Below, piece after piece: positions 21,185 to 31,207 of a stretch of DNA of 64,000 nt. The notes beneath the pieces were generated by a model. It made no database searches. It had not been told where the DNA came from and saw only the letters and a program-made list of their open reading frames with translations. The stretch's first letter is position 1. The number at the start of each line of letters is the position of its first letter. The stretch comes from Marinobacter sp. SS21 (lineage in GTDB: Bacteria > Pseudomonadota > Gammaproteobacteria > Pseudomonadales > Oleiphilaceae). The position numbers were made by a program, and so were the translations under genes. The stretch spans positions 62,001-126,000 of the forward strand of contig NZ_JAQNDA010000003.1 of assembly GCF_028369065.1 (NCBI RefSeq), in the 5' to 3' direction.

Positions 21185-22603
21185 TCAGTGGGTCAGTTCG
21201 CGAACGTCGATAAAATGGCCGGCAATCGCGGCGGCAGCGGCCATGGCCGGACTCACCAGATGCGTACGCCCGCCAAAACCCTGACGTCCCTCGAAGTTAC
21301 GGTTGGAGGTAGACGCACAGTGCTCGCCCTGACCGAGCTTGTCAGCATTCATCGCCAGGCACATGGAGCAGCCCGGATCGCGCCATTCCAGCCCCGCCTC
21401 AACGAAGATCTTGTCGAGTCCTTCCTGCTCAGCCTGTGCCTTAACCAAACCGGAACCTGGTACGACCATGGCCTGCTTAAGGCTTGCAGCCACTTTCCGC
21501 CCCTTGACCACCGCAGCCGCTTCCCGGAGGTCCTCGATGCGGGAATTGGTACAGGAGCCGATAAAGACCCGATCCAGCTGAATGGCCGTGATCGGCATAT
21601 TGGCTTCCAGGCCCATGTACTTCAGCGCCCGAACAATGCCTTCCCGCTTGATTGGATCGGCTTCGGCGACCGGATCGGGCACATTGCCATCGACGCCGGT
21701 CACCATCTCTGGCGACGTGCCCCAGGTGACTTGCGGCTTGATGTCAGCGCCATCCAGTTCCACCACCTTGTCGAAGACCGCATCGACATCGCTGTGCAGG
21801 GTACGCCAATAGGCGACCGCGGCCTGCCACTGATCCCCCTTCGGAGAGAAGGGCCGGCCCTTGACGTAGTCGATGGTGGTGTCATCCACCGCCACCATGC
21901 CCACTCGGGCACCTGCCTCGATGGCCATGTTACAGATGGTCATTCGACCTTCCATGGACAGATCCCGAATTACGTCGCCACCAAACTCAATGGCATAGCC
22001 GGTGCCGCCGGCAGTACCGATCTTGCCGATGATCGCCAGTACCACGTCTTTACCCGTTACGCCGGGCCCGAGCTTGCCATTGACCCGCACCAGCATGTTC
22101 TTCATTTTTTTCTGGACCAGGCACTGGGTGGCGAGTACATGCTCAACCTCGGAGGTTCCGATGCCGTGGGCCAGGGTTCCGAACGCGCCGTGGGTGGAGG
22201 TATGGGAATCGCCACAGACGATGGTCATACCGGGCAATGTCGCGCCCTGTTCGGGCCCGATGACATGAACGATGCCCTGACGATGGTCCTTGATCTTGAA
22301 CTCAAGTATCCCGAATTCGTCACAGTTGCGATCCAGCGTTTCCACCTGGGTGCGGGAAACCGGATCGACGATTCCGTCGATACCCTTGTCACGATCGGTG
22401 GTCGGCACGTTGTGATCCGGCGTCGCCAGGTTGGCGTCGAGACGCCAGGGCTTGCGCCCGGCCAGACGAAGACCCTCGAAGGCCTGGGGTGACGTCACTT
22501 CGTGCAACAGTTGACGGTCGATATAGATCAGCGCAGAACCATCGTCGCGCTGCTTGACGAGATGATCGTCCCACAATTTGTCGTATAAGGTTTTACCCGC
22601 CAT
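21185..22603 (-). CDS. leuC: 3-isopropylmalate dehydratase large subunit LeuC
   Basis: The aconitase-family subunit binds a [4Fe-4S] cluster through cysteines in [10 protein letters not shown]-adjacent, FIGSCTNSR and [11 protein letters not shown] motifs, all present. The start is the ATG at 22603 ([11 protein letters not shown]), with GGAGCCTCCC directly upstream, giving 472 residues; 42 further in-frame codons upstream lie in the promoter region shared with the LysR gene. First gene of leuC-leuD-leuB. Confidence 0.97.
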   Translation of the reverse strand: MAGKTLYDKLWDDHLVKQRDDGSALIYIDRQLLHEVTSPQAFEGLRLAGRKPWRLDANLATPDHNVPTTDRDKGIDGIVDPVSRTQVETLDRNCDEFGILEFKIKDHRQGIVHVIGPEQGATLPGMTIVCGDSHTSTHGAFGTLAHGIGTSEVEHVLATQCLVQKKMKNMLVRVNGKLGPGVTGKDVVLAIIGKIGTAGGTGYAIEFGGDVIRDLSMEGRMTICNMAIEAGARVGMVAVDDTTIDYVKGRPFSPKGDQWQAAVAYWRTLHSDVDAVFDKVVELDGADIKPQVTWGTSPEMVTGVDGNVPDPVAEADPIKREGIVRALKYMGLEANMPITAIQLDRVFIGSCTNSRIEDLREAAAVVKGRKVAASLKQAMVVPGSGLVKAQAEQEGLDKIFVEAGLEWRDPGCSMCLAMNADKLGQGEHCASTSNRNFEGRQGFGGRTHLVSPAMAAAAAIAGHFIDVRELTH

Positions 22604-22693
22604 GGGAGGCTCCTTAGCTCTCTCGGTGTCATTATGAGCAATATGGTATACCCTAGGATCGAATAACCTCAATTCATGTTTTTTATATATTGG

Positions 22694-22708
22694 ATTCCTA
22701 GCTGGAAT
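22694..22708 (+). promoter_or_regulatory. LysR-type T-N11-A dyad between leuC and the LysR gene
   Basis: The 126-bp divergent intergenic region contains ATTCC-TAGCT-GGAAT, an inverted repeat that fits the T-N11-A rule for LysR proteins. It ends 21 bases before the regulator's ATG, a usual autoregulation position. A second small palindrome, GGTATACC (about 22645-22652), lies nearer leuC. Binding by the neighbouring regulator is inferred from position. Confidence 0.5.
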
Positions 22709-22729
22709 AAAGGCATCGGTCAGTAACAA

Positions 22730-23659
22730 ATGGACAGCAACAGCCTTAAAGCGTTCGTGACGATTGTCGATCTTGGCTCCTTCTCAGAGGCGGCGGAGGC
22801 ACTGCACATCACCCAACCCGCGATCAGCAAACGGCTCGCCGCGCTGGAGGGCCAACTCGGCCATCCGCTCATCGACCGCAGTCAGCGTCACCTGCACTTG
22901 ACCGACGCTGGCGCCAGGCTGCTCCCCCACGCCCGCAGGATCCTGGATGAGTTCCACAACATGAAAGTGGCGCTGCGTGCAACGGACGGAGACATCGGCG
23001 GCGAACTCGATATCATCGCCAGTCACCACATTGGCCTGCACCACCTGCCCGCCTGGCTGCGACGATTTAGCCGGGAATACCCCCAGGTTCGCCTGAACCT
23101 GCAGTTCATGGAGTCGGAAAGCGCCTACGCCCAGATGCGCAAACGCAATGCTGAACTGGCCTTTGTCACCTTGAGCGACAGTATGGGCAGCCATTTCACG
23201 GTGTACGAGCAATGGCAGGACTCCATGGTGTTCGTCGCCGGCCCCGATCATCCCCTGGCCTCACTGCCCTCCCCAACCCTGGCGGATCTCAGCCAGTTCC
23301 CCGCGCTACTGCCGGATACCTCCACCGCCACCTACCGCGTGGTCAGCCGTTTGTTCCTGGAACACAGCCTTCCGCTGACGCCCCAGATGCCCACCAACTA
23401 TCTCGAAACCATCAAGATGATGACCAGTGTCGGGCTTGGCTGGAGTGTTCTACCTTTAAGCATGGTTGACGCCTCCATCACCCAACTGGCCATTCCCCAG
23501 TTGGTGACACGGGTATTGGGCGCCGTTGGCCTTCAGGGGCGAAAGCTCAGCGCGGCCGCCTCGGCGTTACAGGCGATCGTAAGAGAAGGTCAAGAAAAGT
23601 CACAGAAAACAGACGGAAATCCCCCAGTGAATCCCGCTAGACTGGCTACCCCGAAATAA
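22730..23659 (+). CDS. LysR family transcriptional regulator, divergent from leuC
   Basis: The 309-residue protein has an N-terminal LysR winged helix ([35 protein letters not shown]) and a substrate-binding LysR domain. It is transcribed away from leuCDB, an arrangement also known in Pseudomonas, which suggests control of the leu genes and of itself. Ligand unknown; an intermediate such as 2-isopropylmalate would be a guess. The ribosome binding site ahead of the ATG is weak. The C-terminus has a polar tail beyond the domain. Confidence 0.88.
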   Translation: MDSNSLKAFVTIVDLGSFSEAAEALHITQPAISKRLAALEGQLGHPLIDRSQRHLHLTDAGARLLPHARRILDEFHNMKVALRATDGDIGGELDIIASHHIGLHHLPAWLRRFSREYPQVRLNLQFMESESAYAQMRKRNAELAFVTLSDSMGSHFTVYEQWQDSMVFVAGPDHPLASLPSPTLADLSQFPALLPDTSTATYRVVSRLFLEHSLPLTPQMPTNYLETIKMMTSVGLGWSVLPLSMVDASITQLAIPQLVTRVLGAVGLQGRKLSAAASALQAIVREGQEKSQKTDGNPPVNPARLATPK

Positions 23660-23680
23660 CCAATAACGACAGGAGATCAC

Positions 23681-24832
23681 ATGGGTTTCGACGACTACCT
23701 AAAGATCCTGGCCATGAAAGATGGCTCTGACCTCTACCTGAGCACCGGGGCTCCGCCCTGCGCCAAATTCCAGGGTACGTTGAAACCCATCGATCGCACC
23801 CCCTTGCCGCCGGGCGAGATCAAGAAAATCGCCTACGCCGTCATGGATGCGGAACAGGTTGAGGAATTCGAGCAGGAGCTGGAAATGAACCTGGCCTACA
23901 GCATTCCCAAAGTAGGCCGGTTCCGGATCAACATCTTCCGCCAGCGCAATGAAATTTCCATCGTCGCCCGAAACATCGTTACCGAGATCCCGAATGCCGA
24001 CAAACTGGGTCTGCCAACCATTCTCAAAGACGTGGTCATGTCGAAACGCGGCCTGGTGCTGTTCGTCGGTGCCACTGGTTCCGGCAAGTCAACATCGCTG
24101 GCGGCGCTAATTGACCATCGCAACGCCAATTCCAGCGGCCACATCATCACCATTGAGGATCCGGTGGAATACATTCACCGACACAAAAAGAGCATCGTTA
24201 ACCAGCGGGAAGTGGGCGTGGATACCCGAAGCTTCCACAAGGCCCTGAAAAATACCCTGCGACAGGCGCCGGACGTCATTCTAATCGGTGAGATCCGGGA
24301 CAGGGAAACCATGGAGCATGCCCTCGCCTTTGCCGAAACCGGTCACCTGTGCATCTCCACACTGCATGCCAATAACGCCAACCAGGCCCTGGACCGCATC
24401 ATTAACTTCTTCCCCGAGGAACGTCGACCTCAGCTGCTGATGGACCTGGCGATGAACCTCCGCTCTTTCGTCTCCCAGCGTCTGATCCCAACGGTCGACG
24501 GCAAGCGCTGCGCTGCCATTGAGATCCTACTGGGTACGCCAACCATCAGTGAACTGATCCTGAGGGGCGAGATTGACGGCATCAAGGAGATCATGGAGAA
24601 GTCCACCAACATCGGTATGCAGACGTTCGACCTGGCGCTGTTCAACCTTTGGAAAGATGGCAAGATCACCGAAGACGAGGCCCTCAAAAACGCCGATTCA
24701 GCTAACAACCTGCGCCTCAAAATCAAGCTACACGGCAATGATCCAGGCAGCAGCACCGGCTCCAATGGTGGTGGTTTCAGTTTGAGCCTCGAAGAAACCG
24801 AAGAGGCTGAAAACCAGGACCAGCCTGGCTGA
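23681..24832 (+). CDS. pilU: PilT/PilU family type IV pilus retraction ATPase
   Basis: The 383-residue hexameric ATPase has Walker A GATGSGKS (130-137), Asp box and Walker B (DVILIGEIRDRETMEHA), and the HVDTL-equivalent ETGHLCISTLHANN. It powers or assists pilus retraction. Length and the sequence NANQALDRIINFFP fit PilU better than PilT. The usual pilT partner is not adjacent, so it could also be a third PilT-like paralogue. The C-terminus ends in a Ser/Gly and acidic tail. It has AGGAG just upstream and is cotranscribed or not with the LysR gene 21 bases away. Confidence 0.85.
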   Translation: MGFDDYLKILAMKDGSDLYLSTGAPPCAKFQGTLKPIDRTPLPPGEIKKIAYAVMDAEQVEEFEQELEMNLAYSIPKVGRFRINIFRQRNEISIVARNIVTEIPNADKLGLPTILKDVVMSKRGLVLFVGATGSGKSTSLAALIDHRNANSSGHIITIEDPVEYIHRHKKSIVNQREVGVDTRSFHKALKNTLRQAPDVILIGEIRDRETMEHALAFAETGHLCISTLHANNANQALDRIINFFPEERRPQLLMDLAMNLRSFVSQRLIPTVDGKRCAAIEILLGTPTISELILRGEIDGIKEIMEKSTNIGMQTFDLALFNLWKDGKITEDEALKNADSANNLRLKIKLHGNDPGSSTGSNGGGFSLSLEETEEAENQDQPG

Positions 24833-24833
24833 G

Positions 24834-25976
24834 TTAACTGCCCTCTGGAGGCGGCCGCAACCACCGCCAGGTCAGGATCAGCGCCACCGCCGTGGCTGTG
24901 GCGCTGCCCCAAAACGCCAACTCGGTACCGTAGCCCTCAACCAGAAAGCCGGACAGCCACGCCCCGACCGCTCCGCCCGCACCGAAACTCAGCCCGCTGT
25001 ACAGGGCCTGACCCTGACCATGATGGCCCTTACCGAAATAGCCGTGGATGAACTGCACAGAAAGCGCATGCAACGCCCCATAGGAGGCGGCATGGAGCAG
25101 TTGCGCGAAGATCAGCACGGCCAACACACCGGTGGTCTCGGCAATAAGTATCCAGCGCAGCAGGGTTAACGCCAGGGCGGCGAGTGCGATCCGGCGTAGC
25201 GAAAAGCGACTGAGGAGCCGGTGCATGACCAGGAACACAACGATCTCCGCCAGAACACCCAGCGACCACAGCAGGCCAATGGCCAGCTTACCGTAGCCAT
25301 AGTGCTCCAAGTGGATACTGAAAAACGTGTAGTAGGCGCCGTGGGACACCTGTAGCAGGAAGTTCATCAGGAAAAACGCCAGCACAGACGTCGACGCCAT
25401 GATGGCGAGCAGTCCCCGGGTGTCCTCCTGCCCCTTCCGCGCGCCCGGCTCGGTCGGTAGGATGAAGGCGGAAACGACAATGCCTGCGAACACCGGCAGT
25501 ACAATCCAGGGCAACAGTCTGACCGGAACGATTTCCAGAATGGCCCCAACACCGGCCACGGTGCCGATAAAACCCACCGAGCCCCACAGCCGCACCCGGC
25601 CATAGCGCGCCCGGTCTGCACCCAGCCCCCGCAGCGTGATGACTTCATACAGCGGCAGGATGGCGTTCCAGAAGAAGGTAAACGCCAGCATGACCAGCAT
25701 TAAGCCGGCGAATCCGGGTTCCAGAAATACCCCCAGAAAACAACCGGCGCCTGCCAGGGCACCGATCCGCACCAGCCTTACGCGTTGGCCACTGCGATCA
25801 CCGAGCCAGCCCCAGACACTGGGCGCGATGATTTTGGTCAGCTGGATGGTTGCCATCAGGGTAGCAATCTGGAGATAACTGTACCCCCTATCTTCGAGAT
25901 AGAGGGACCAGTAAGGCAGCAAGGCACCGAGTAGTGCGAAGAACCAGAAATAGAGGTTGGACAGTCGCCAGTAAAT
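24834..25976 (-). CDS. MFS transporter, probable ATT start
   Basis: The protein is a 12-helix permease of the LacY/HcaT-like group (MFS_1_like); the substrate is unknown. A canonical-codon start is only available at TTG 25922, which would remove the first helix. Upstream in frame, with no stop, the sequence reads IYWRLSNLYFWFFALLGALLP, the usual first helix of this family, and the first codon ATT (25976-25974) is preceded by GAGGAAGGG. I therefore place the start at ATT, giving 380 residues; CTG at 25964 is an alternative. The gene begins 10 bases after the aroC stop, so it is probably cotranscribed with aroC. Confidence 0.82.
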   Translation of the reverse strand: MYWRLSNLYFWFFALLGALLPYWSLYLEDRGYSYLQIATLMATIQLTKIIAPSVWGWLGDRSGQRVRLVRIGALAGAGCFLGVFLEPGFAGLMLVMLAFTFFWNAILPLYEVITLRGLGADRARYGRVRLWGSVGFIGTVAGVGAILEIVPVRLLPWIVLPVFAGIVVSAFILPTEPGARKGQEDTRGLLAIMASTSVLAFFLMNFLLQVSHGAYYTFFSIHLEHYGYGKLAIGLLWSLGVLAEIVVFLVMHRLLSRFSLRRIALAALALTLLRWILIAETTGVLAVLIFAQLLHAASYGALHALSVQFIHGYFGKGHHGQGQALYSGLSFGAGGAVGAWLSGFLVEGYGTELAFWGSATATAVALILTWRWLRPPPEGS

Positions 25977-25986
25977 AAGCCCTTCC

Positions 25987-27081
25987 TCAGCGCTTCTCGA
26001 TGTCCGGAGTGGTCACCGTGACATCGGCATTCTGTGCCCGGTGCCGCAGGTAATGGTCCATCAGTACAATGGCCATCATGGCTTCGGCGATCGGGGTAGC
26101 CCGAATACCAACGCAGGGATCGTGGCGACCTGTGGTGATCACCTCCACCGGGTTGCCCTCCAGATCGATGCTGCGGCCTGGCAGCCGGAGACTGGACGTC
26201 GGCTTCAGGGCGATGCTGGCGAGAATCGGCTGGCCGGATGAAATTCCCCCCAGTACGCCGCCGGCGTGGTTGGAGGTAAAGCCATCGGGCGTCAGCTCAT
26301 CCCGATGCTCTGTGCCCTTTTGGGTGACACAGCCAAAACCGGCGCCGATTTCCACACCCTTGACCGCGTTGATGCTCATCAGGGCATGCGCCAGATCGGC
26401 GTCGAGGCGGTCGAAAATCGGCTCGCCCAGCCCCGGAGGAACACCCTCCGCCACCACGTTGATGCGGGCTCCAATGGAATTGCCCTCTTTACGCAGGGCA
26501 TCCATGTACTGTTCCAGCTCGGGCACCTTATCGGCATCCGGACAGAAGAAGGGGTTCTGATACACCTGGTCCCAGTCCAGCTTGTCCACCGAGATCGGAC
26601 CAAGCTGAGACAAGTAGCCACGGATGCGGATACCCAGGCGCTGTTCCAGGAACTTCCTGGCGACCGCACCTGCCGCCACACGCATCGCGGTTTCCCGCGC
26701 CGAGGAACGACCACCACCACGATAATCCCTGATCCCATACTTGTGGGTGTAGGTGTAATCGGCATGGGCCGGACGGAACTGATTGGCGATCTTGGAGTAA
26801 TCCTTGGAACGCTGATCGGTGTTTTCAATCAACAGGCCAATGGGCGTGCCAGTGGTCTTGCCCTCGAAAACACCAGACAGAATTCGTACCTGGTCCGGCT
26901 CCCGGCGTTGGGTGGTATGGCGGGATGTGCCCGGTTTGCGACGGTCGAGATCCTGTTGCAGGTCCGCCTCGTTCAGATCTATTCCCGGCGGGCAACCGTC
27001 GACGATGCAACCAAGAGCGAGGCCGTGGCTTTCGCCAAAGGTGGTTACCGTAAAGAGTTTTCCAAAGGTATTTCCAGACAT
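25987..27081 (-). CDS. aroC: Chorismate synthase AroC
   Basis: The 364-residue flavoenzyme makes chorismate from EPSP. Family sequences are present: [18 protein letters not shown] at the start, [11 protein letters not shown]-type ([17 protein letters not shown]) and [20 protein letters not shown]. Length equals the E. coli enzyme. It is followed by the MFS gene and preceded by prmB, a common prmB-aroC order. Confidence 0.98.
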   Translation of the reverse strand: MSGNTFGKLFTVTTFGESHGLALGCIVDGCPPGIDLNEADLQQDLDRRKPGTSRHTTQRREPDQVRILSGVFEGKTTGTPIGLLIENTDQRSKDYSKIANQFRPAHADYTYTHKYGIRDYRGGGRSSARETAMRVAAGAVARKFLEQRLGIRIRGYLSQLGPISVDKLDWDQVYQNPFFCPDADKVPELEQYMDALRKEGNSIGARINVVAEGVPPGLGEPIFDRLDADLAHALMSINAVKGVEIGAGFGCVTQKGTEHRDELTPDGFTSNHAGGVLGGISSGQPILASIALKPTSSLRLPGRSIDLEGNPVEVITTGRHDPCVGIRATPIAEAMMAIVLMDHYLRHRAQNADVTVTTPDIEKR

Positions 27082-27118
27082 AATTCAGAATCTTATATAG
27101 GTTATTGAATAACTGACC

Positions 27119-27139
27119 TTAAGGAGCCTCTGATTAACT
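27119..27139. repeat. Solitary end of an IS5-like element at the prmB stop
   Basis: TTAA followed by GGAGCCTCTGATTAACT (27123-27139) matches the first 17 bases of the terminal inverted repeat of the element at 35841-36138, and TTAA fits the YTAR target of the IS5 group. No second end is visible nearby. The prmB stop codon (27134-27136) lies inside it, so the final codons of prmB come from the element end. Confidence 0.7.
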
Positions 27140-28039
27140 ATTGCGGGCGCGCCAGGCGGACAACTCTTCCGCAGTTAATACGAACACGCCATCTCCGCCC
27201 TGCTCGAAATCCAGCCAGGTCAACGGCAGATCCGGGTAGGCGGCGTCCAGCGCCACCCAACTGTTGCCTACTTCCACGATCAGCAAGCCACCCGGAGTCA
27301 GATAATCGGCGGCCTGGACCAGTATCCGGTGGGCGATATCGAGACCATCGACGCCGGCTGCCAGCCCCAACTCCGGCTCATGGTGAAATTCTTCCGGCAT
27401 GGCGGCCAGATCCTCGGCATCGACATAGGGTGGATTGCTGAGGATGACATCATAGCGGCCATGCAGATTCTCGAAGAGGTCTGACTGTATCGCCTGGACC
27501 CGGTCGCCCACCTCATGGAAGTCGATGTTACGAGCGGCGACGACCAATGCGTCCGCGGAGATGTCGGACAGCTCCACCTCAGCCTCCTCAAACACCGTAG
27601 CAGCCGCGATACCGATGCAACCGCTGCCGGTGCAAAGGTCCAGTATCCGCCCTACCGGCTTATCCCCCAGCCAGGGCTGTAAACCGGACTGAAGCAGCTC
27701 AGCAATGGGTGACCGGGGGACCAGCACCCGTTCATCCACATAAAACGGCATCCCCATGAACCAGGCTTCGCCCAACATGTAGGCCAGGGGTATCCGTTCA
27801 TCGACGCGCCGGTGCGCTCGCTCCAGAATCAATTGCCGCTCCTGCCGGGTGAGGCGGGCATCGAGAAACAGCGTGTTGTTCTCCAACGGCAGGTGCAGGC
27901 TTCGCATCACCAGTTGAACCGCCTCGTCCCAGACGTTGTCACTGCCATGGCCGAAAAACAGGGGCGACGCTGCAAATTGCGATGAAACGTAGCGCAGGTA
28001 ATCGCGCACGGTGTGCAGATCATCTATGGGTTGGGTCAC
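27134..28039 (-). CDS. prmB: 50S ribosomal protein L3 glutamine methyltransferase PrmB
   Basis: The 301-residue SAM-dependent enzyme methylates a glutamine of ribosomal protein L3. It has the SAM loop [12 protein letters not shown] and the catalytic NPPY (202-205). It lies upstream of aroC as in many gammaproteobacteria. The reading frame ends inside the solitary IS5-like end, so the last two or three residues (ARNS) may be non-native; the catalytic core is complete. Confidence 0.95.
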   Translation of the reverse strand: MTQPIDDLHTVRDYLRYVSSQFAASPLFFGHGSDNVWDEAVQLVMRSLHLPLENNTLFLDARLTRQERQLILERAHRRVDERIPLAYMLGEAWFMGMPFYVDERVLVPRSPIAELLQSGLQPWLGDKPVGRILDLCTGSGCIGIAAATVFEEAEVELSDISADALVVAARNIDFHEVGDRVQAIQSDLFENLHGRYDVILSNPPYVDAEDLAAMPEEFHHEPELGLAAGVDGLDIAHRILVQAADYLTPGGLLIVEVGNSWVALDAAYPDLPLTWLDFEQGGDGVFVLTAEELSAWRARNS

Positions 28040-28169
28040 GGCGAGACGGTTCCTTCTTCGGATGCCCTGGCGACCGCCAGTGCCGCCAGGATGTGTATCG
28101 AAACCGGATTATACGCCCTTTGCGCTCCGGTTCGCAGCCCCAACTCGGACGAGGCGCAGGCAGACAGCG

Positions 28170-29345
28170 TCAGATGGACAGTGGCCCCGAACTCATATGA
28201 TGCTGCTCGAACCGATCCAACGCCTGGGTCATCCGCTCCCGGCCCAGCTGAATCAGTTCCGGCGCTTTGTGGTAATCGTAGGTGCGACAGGCGTTCTTCG
28301 GAATATTGATCAGCAAATCCGGAGGATAGCCGGCAATTTTGTACTGCACCAAGGCGCTTTGCATGGTTTCGATCGTCAGGTTCATGATATCGAACTTGCC
28401 AATGCCTAACTTGTCCCAGTCGATGGCGCCGGTTTCGTCCAGCGTTTTCCTGCTTTCCCGCTTGGCAGAAGACTCCTGCCGCTCCAGCTCCCGACTGATC
28501 TTCGCTTCTGGGTCGTCGTCCAAAGCGTTCTCCGGATCACGCCTGCCGGTAAAGGCTTTCAGTGCATCCCAGTCGAAGAGACGGGATGCCTTGTCCCGCA
28601 CTTTTTGCACCCATTCCTCGACGTCCGATTGATCTTCCGGCTGTTCCTGAAATCCGGCATCCGCGACTCGTGGCGGCCGATCGTCCTCGCCGCTGAGATT
28701 GACCGCGAAAACCAAATCCGCGTGGGATGAAATGGTGGGGATAATGGGCAAGGGATTAAGCAAGGCGCCGTCGACCAGCACCCGGCCGTTATGGATCAAC
28801 GGCGTAATCACACTGGGGATGGCAATAGAAGCCCGGATCGCCTGATCCAACGGACCTTCCTGAAACCAGATTTCCTTGTGCGCCAGCAGGTCAGTCGCTA
28901 CCGCGGTGTAAGCGATGGGCAGTGATTCGATGCGGGTGTCCTGCAACAGATCCCGGACCACCGAGAACACCTTCTCGCCACGAATCGCCCCCACCGAATT
29001 GAAGGTTACATCGAGCAGTTTCAAGACATCGAACTGGCCAAGGCCGGTGACCCAGTCCTTGTAGTCCTTCATCTTGCCGGCGGCATACATGCCACCGATC
29101 AGAGCGCCCATGGAACAGCCGGAGATCGCGATGATCTCGTAGCCCCGCTCAACCAGGACTTCGATGGCGCCTATATGAGCGTACCCCCGGGCGCCGCCGC
29201 TACCCAGGGTCAGCGCGACCGTCCTCTTGGGCGGTGTTGTGGAGCTGCAAGCGCTTGGCTCATCCGCTGACGGCTCCGGGCGGTCTTCGCCTACACCGTC
29301 CTGCTCCAACGCTTCTGGCTGCCCCTGTTCCAAATCATTTACCAC
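28170..29345 (-). CDS. Patatin-like phospholipase (RssA/NTE type)
   Basis: The 391-residue protein has the patatin oxyanion loop GSGGARGYAHIGA, the nucleophile serine in SGCSMGALIGG and the catalytic Asp in DGALLNPLP. Such enzymes hydrolyse phospholipids or lysophospholipids; the precise substrate is unknown. The start is placed at the GTG at 29345, eight to nine bases after GGAGGT and just beyond the DUF4892 stop; the longer frame upstream overlaps DUF4892 and looks spurious. No signal peptide is seen, so it is probably cytoplasmic or membrane-attached. Residues about 220-300 form a charged insertion. Confidence 0.85.
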   Translation of the reverse strand: MVNDLEQGQPEALEQDGVGEDRPEPSADEPSACSSTTPPKRTVALTLGSGGARGYAHIGAIEVLVERGYEIIAISGCSMGALIGGMYAAGKMKDYKDWVTGLGQFDVLKLLDVTFNSVGAIRGEKVFSVVRDLLQDTRIESLPIAYTAVATDLLAHKEIWFQEGPLDQAIRASIAIPSVITPLIHNGRVLVDGALLNPLPIIPTISSHADLVFAVNLSGEDDRPPRVADAGFQEQPEDQSDVEEWVQKVRDKASRLFDWDALKAFTGRRDPENALDDDPEAKISRELERQESSAKRESRKTLDETGAIDWDKLGIGKFDIMNLTIETMQSALVQYKIAGYPPDLLINIPKNACRTYDYHKAPELIQLGRERMTQALDRFEQHHMSSGPLSI

Positions 29346-29361
29346 GATGTCGACCACCTCC

Positions 29362-30255
29362 CTAGGGCGCGGCAATAACCACAAGTTCCACACGGTCACC
29401 GGCTCGGGCCGGATCATCGGAAGGAATCGTCGGTCCGGCAATGACTTGTCGCTGTTGTTCAAGACTGATGCCGCTCTTCTGCAACAAGGCGGACATGGCT
29501 TCGGCGGCGTTGGTGGCCCGTTGCATGGACTCCGCCAGCGATTCATCCGATTTAATCGTCGAGTGGCTGATAATCACCACGTCGGCCCCGCTTGAGGCGG
29601 CCCATTCATTGAGCCTGCGCCGGTCCGTTGCATCCCACTCAAAGCGGTAGGTGAAACCACCGGTCCAGGGCACAATCAGCGGCCCACGCACCCGTCCGTT
29701 AGCCCCGCCCAGGCCCGGCACGACGGCATTGGCGCCCAGCTCGAGCTGTTCGGTCCAAGCGTATTCCCGATAGTTACCGCGAGTCACTGTATACACCAGG
29801 ATCAGGTAGTTGGTTTCGCCCTGCTGCACCACTGCGGCGAGATAATCCTGATTGGCGTCACGTCCATAGAGAATCGCCTGTCCAAAGATCTGGTTGGCCC
29901 AGACATTACTTCGGCCGCAGGCCCGTCCACTGCATTCGAACAGGATGTTCGCGCCAAGGGCGGCCAATGCTGAGCGATAGTATTCCCGTGCTTCCCGCCT
30001 GTTGGAATCGATGTCGATCTTGAGCAGCAGGCCCAGACCAGACACCGGCACCCGAGCCACCGACTCTGAGCGAATCTCGTCGTTGACCTCGCGGACCGGG
30101 CTGAGCAACACCCGGTGAGCCTGGGACTGGATGCGGGTCTCGGTCTCCGGTGACGCCAGGGGAAAGGGTTCAATCAGCGTCGCCGCGTCCACCGTCGTGG
30201 TGCCGACAACCCAGCCAATCAACAGAAACAGTGTGAAATGACGCCGTCTAATCAT
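29362..30255 (-). CDS. DUF4892 domain exported protein
   Basis: The 297-residue protein has a signal peptide (1-24, ending VDAAT), then a DUF4892 region (VARVPVSGLGLLLKID, ILFECSGRACGRSN, AAVVQQGETNYLILVYTV). The C-terminal part has sequence (DVVIISHSTIKSDESLAESMQRATNAAEAM) reminiscent of OmpA-like periplasmic modules. Function is unknown. It sits in an ATGA overlap with the hydrolase gene and directly before the patatin, so all three are probably one message. Confidence 0.8.
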   Translation of the reverse strand: MIRRRHFTLFLLIGWVVGTTTVDAATLIEPFPLASPETETRIQSQAHRVLLSPVREVNDEIRSESVARVPVSGLGLLLKIDIDSNRREAREYYRSALAALGANILFECSGRACGRSNVWANQIFGQAILYGRDANQDYLAAVVQQGETNYLILVYTVTRGNYREYAWTEQLELGANAVVPGLGGANGRVRGPLIVPWTGGFTYRFEWDATDRRRLNEWAASSGADVVIISHSTIKSDESLAESMQRATNAAEAMSALLQKSGISLEQQRQVIAGPTIPSDDPARAGDRVELVVIAAP

Positions 30256-31160
30256 GTTTCGTCAAGGAACTCCATCGTTGCGCACGCCACCGGCTCGATG
30301 TCGCCGTCCAGGTGGCAATGGTGGCCGCCGGGAACGGTTACCGTTGTGACACGGGGAGTTGCATCAATACGCGCCTGATAGCGCTCGCTTGAGGCGACCA
30401 GGCCTTTCTCTGCCCGGATCAGCAGTGTGTCGGTAGTGATATTGCCCAGGATCGCCAGCACCTGCGCCTCGTCGAACATCATCATGGAGGGGTGTCGCAA
30501 CCGGGCGTCAGTGCGCCAGCGGAAACCACCGTCCACCGACTGCAGATTACGAGGGACCAGGGCATGGGCAGCCTCATGGGACAACGGACTAAGACCGCCA
30601 GCTCGGATCTTGGCGGCCTCTTCCAGCGAACCATACACGGTACTGGCGCCGGAACCGCGATGGCGTTTGCCAATGGCACGGCGCAACTGGGGAATCAGTT
30701 CGGCCGGCTCTCGACTCAGGGGACCAAAACTGTCGATCACCACCAACTTCCGCACCCGCTCGGGAAAGGTTGCGGCAAACAGCATGGCGATCACCCCTCC
30801 CAGCGAATGAGCCACCAAATCCACCGGTTTATCGAAATGGGTTTCCAGCAACTCCGCCAGGTCGGCCACGTAGTCCACCAGCAGATAGGATTGGCTGGCA
30901 GCACGATGATCGGAATGGCCATGCCCCGGAAGGTCAAGCGCATACGTTTCCGCATGCTCTGCCACCACCGGCGCCAGCTTCACGAAGCTGAGACTGTTAT
31001 CCAGCCAACCATGTAGCATCACCACCGGGGGCCGGTCGCTGCCGACTTGTTTCCCTGGCCAGTGCAAGCCCGCCAGTACCAAGTGTTTCAGGGGCCAGCG
31101 AATTTCCCGGTATGCGGAGCCATGATCAGCCAAAGGTGCCATTACCGTTTTGTCGTTCAT
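30252..31160 (-). CDS. Alpha/beta hydrolase
   Basis: The protein has the alpha/beta hydrolase features: oxyanion loop MLHGWLDNSLSF, nucleophile elbow AHSLGGVIAM and a final His in VPGGHHCHLD. The start is the ATG at 31160, with AGGATCTCTGTA upstream, giving 302 residues; a further 16 codons upstream are open but lack a site. Related proteins near pilZ in Pseudomonas are called lipase/esterase-like, but the substrate is unknown. It overlaps DUF4892 by ATGA. Confidence 0.88.
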   Translation of the reverse strand: MNDKTVMAPLADHGSAYREIRWPLKHLVLAGLHWPGKQVGSDRPPVVMLHGWLDNSLSFVKLAPVVAEHAETYALDLPGHGHSDHRAASQSYLLVDYVADLAELLETHFDKPVDLVAHSLGGVIAMLFAATFPERVRKLVVIDSFGPLSREPAELIPQLRRAIGKRHRGSGASTVYGSLEEAAKIRAGGLSPLSHEAAHALVPRNLQSVDGGFRWRTDARLRHPSMMMFDEAQVLAILGNITTDTLLIRAEKGLVASSERYQARIDATPRVTTVTVPGGHHCHLDGDIEPVACATMEFLDET

Positions 31161-31207
31161 TACAGAGATCCTGCGGAACTGCATTACCCGAGCGCCAATC
31201 GCCCCCA

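Noticed and set aside
21155-22492. Plus-strand open frame of 445 codons opposite leuC
   Set aside because: Antisense shadow of leuC; no ribosome binding site, no recognisable domain.
28040-28169. Short gene between prmB and the patatin
   Set aside because: No start with a ribosome binding site and no frame longer than a few dozen codons that is not a continuation of a neighbour.
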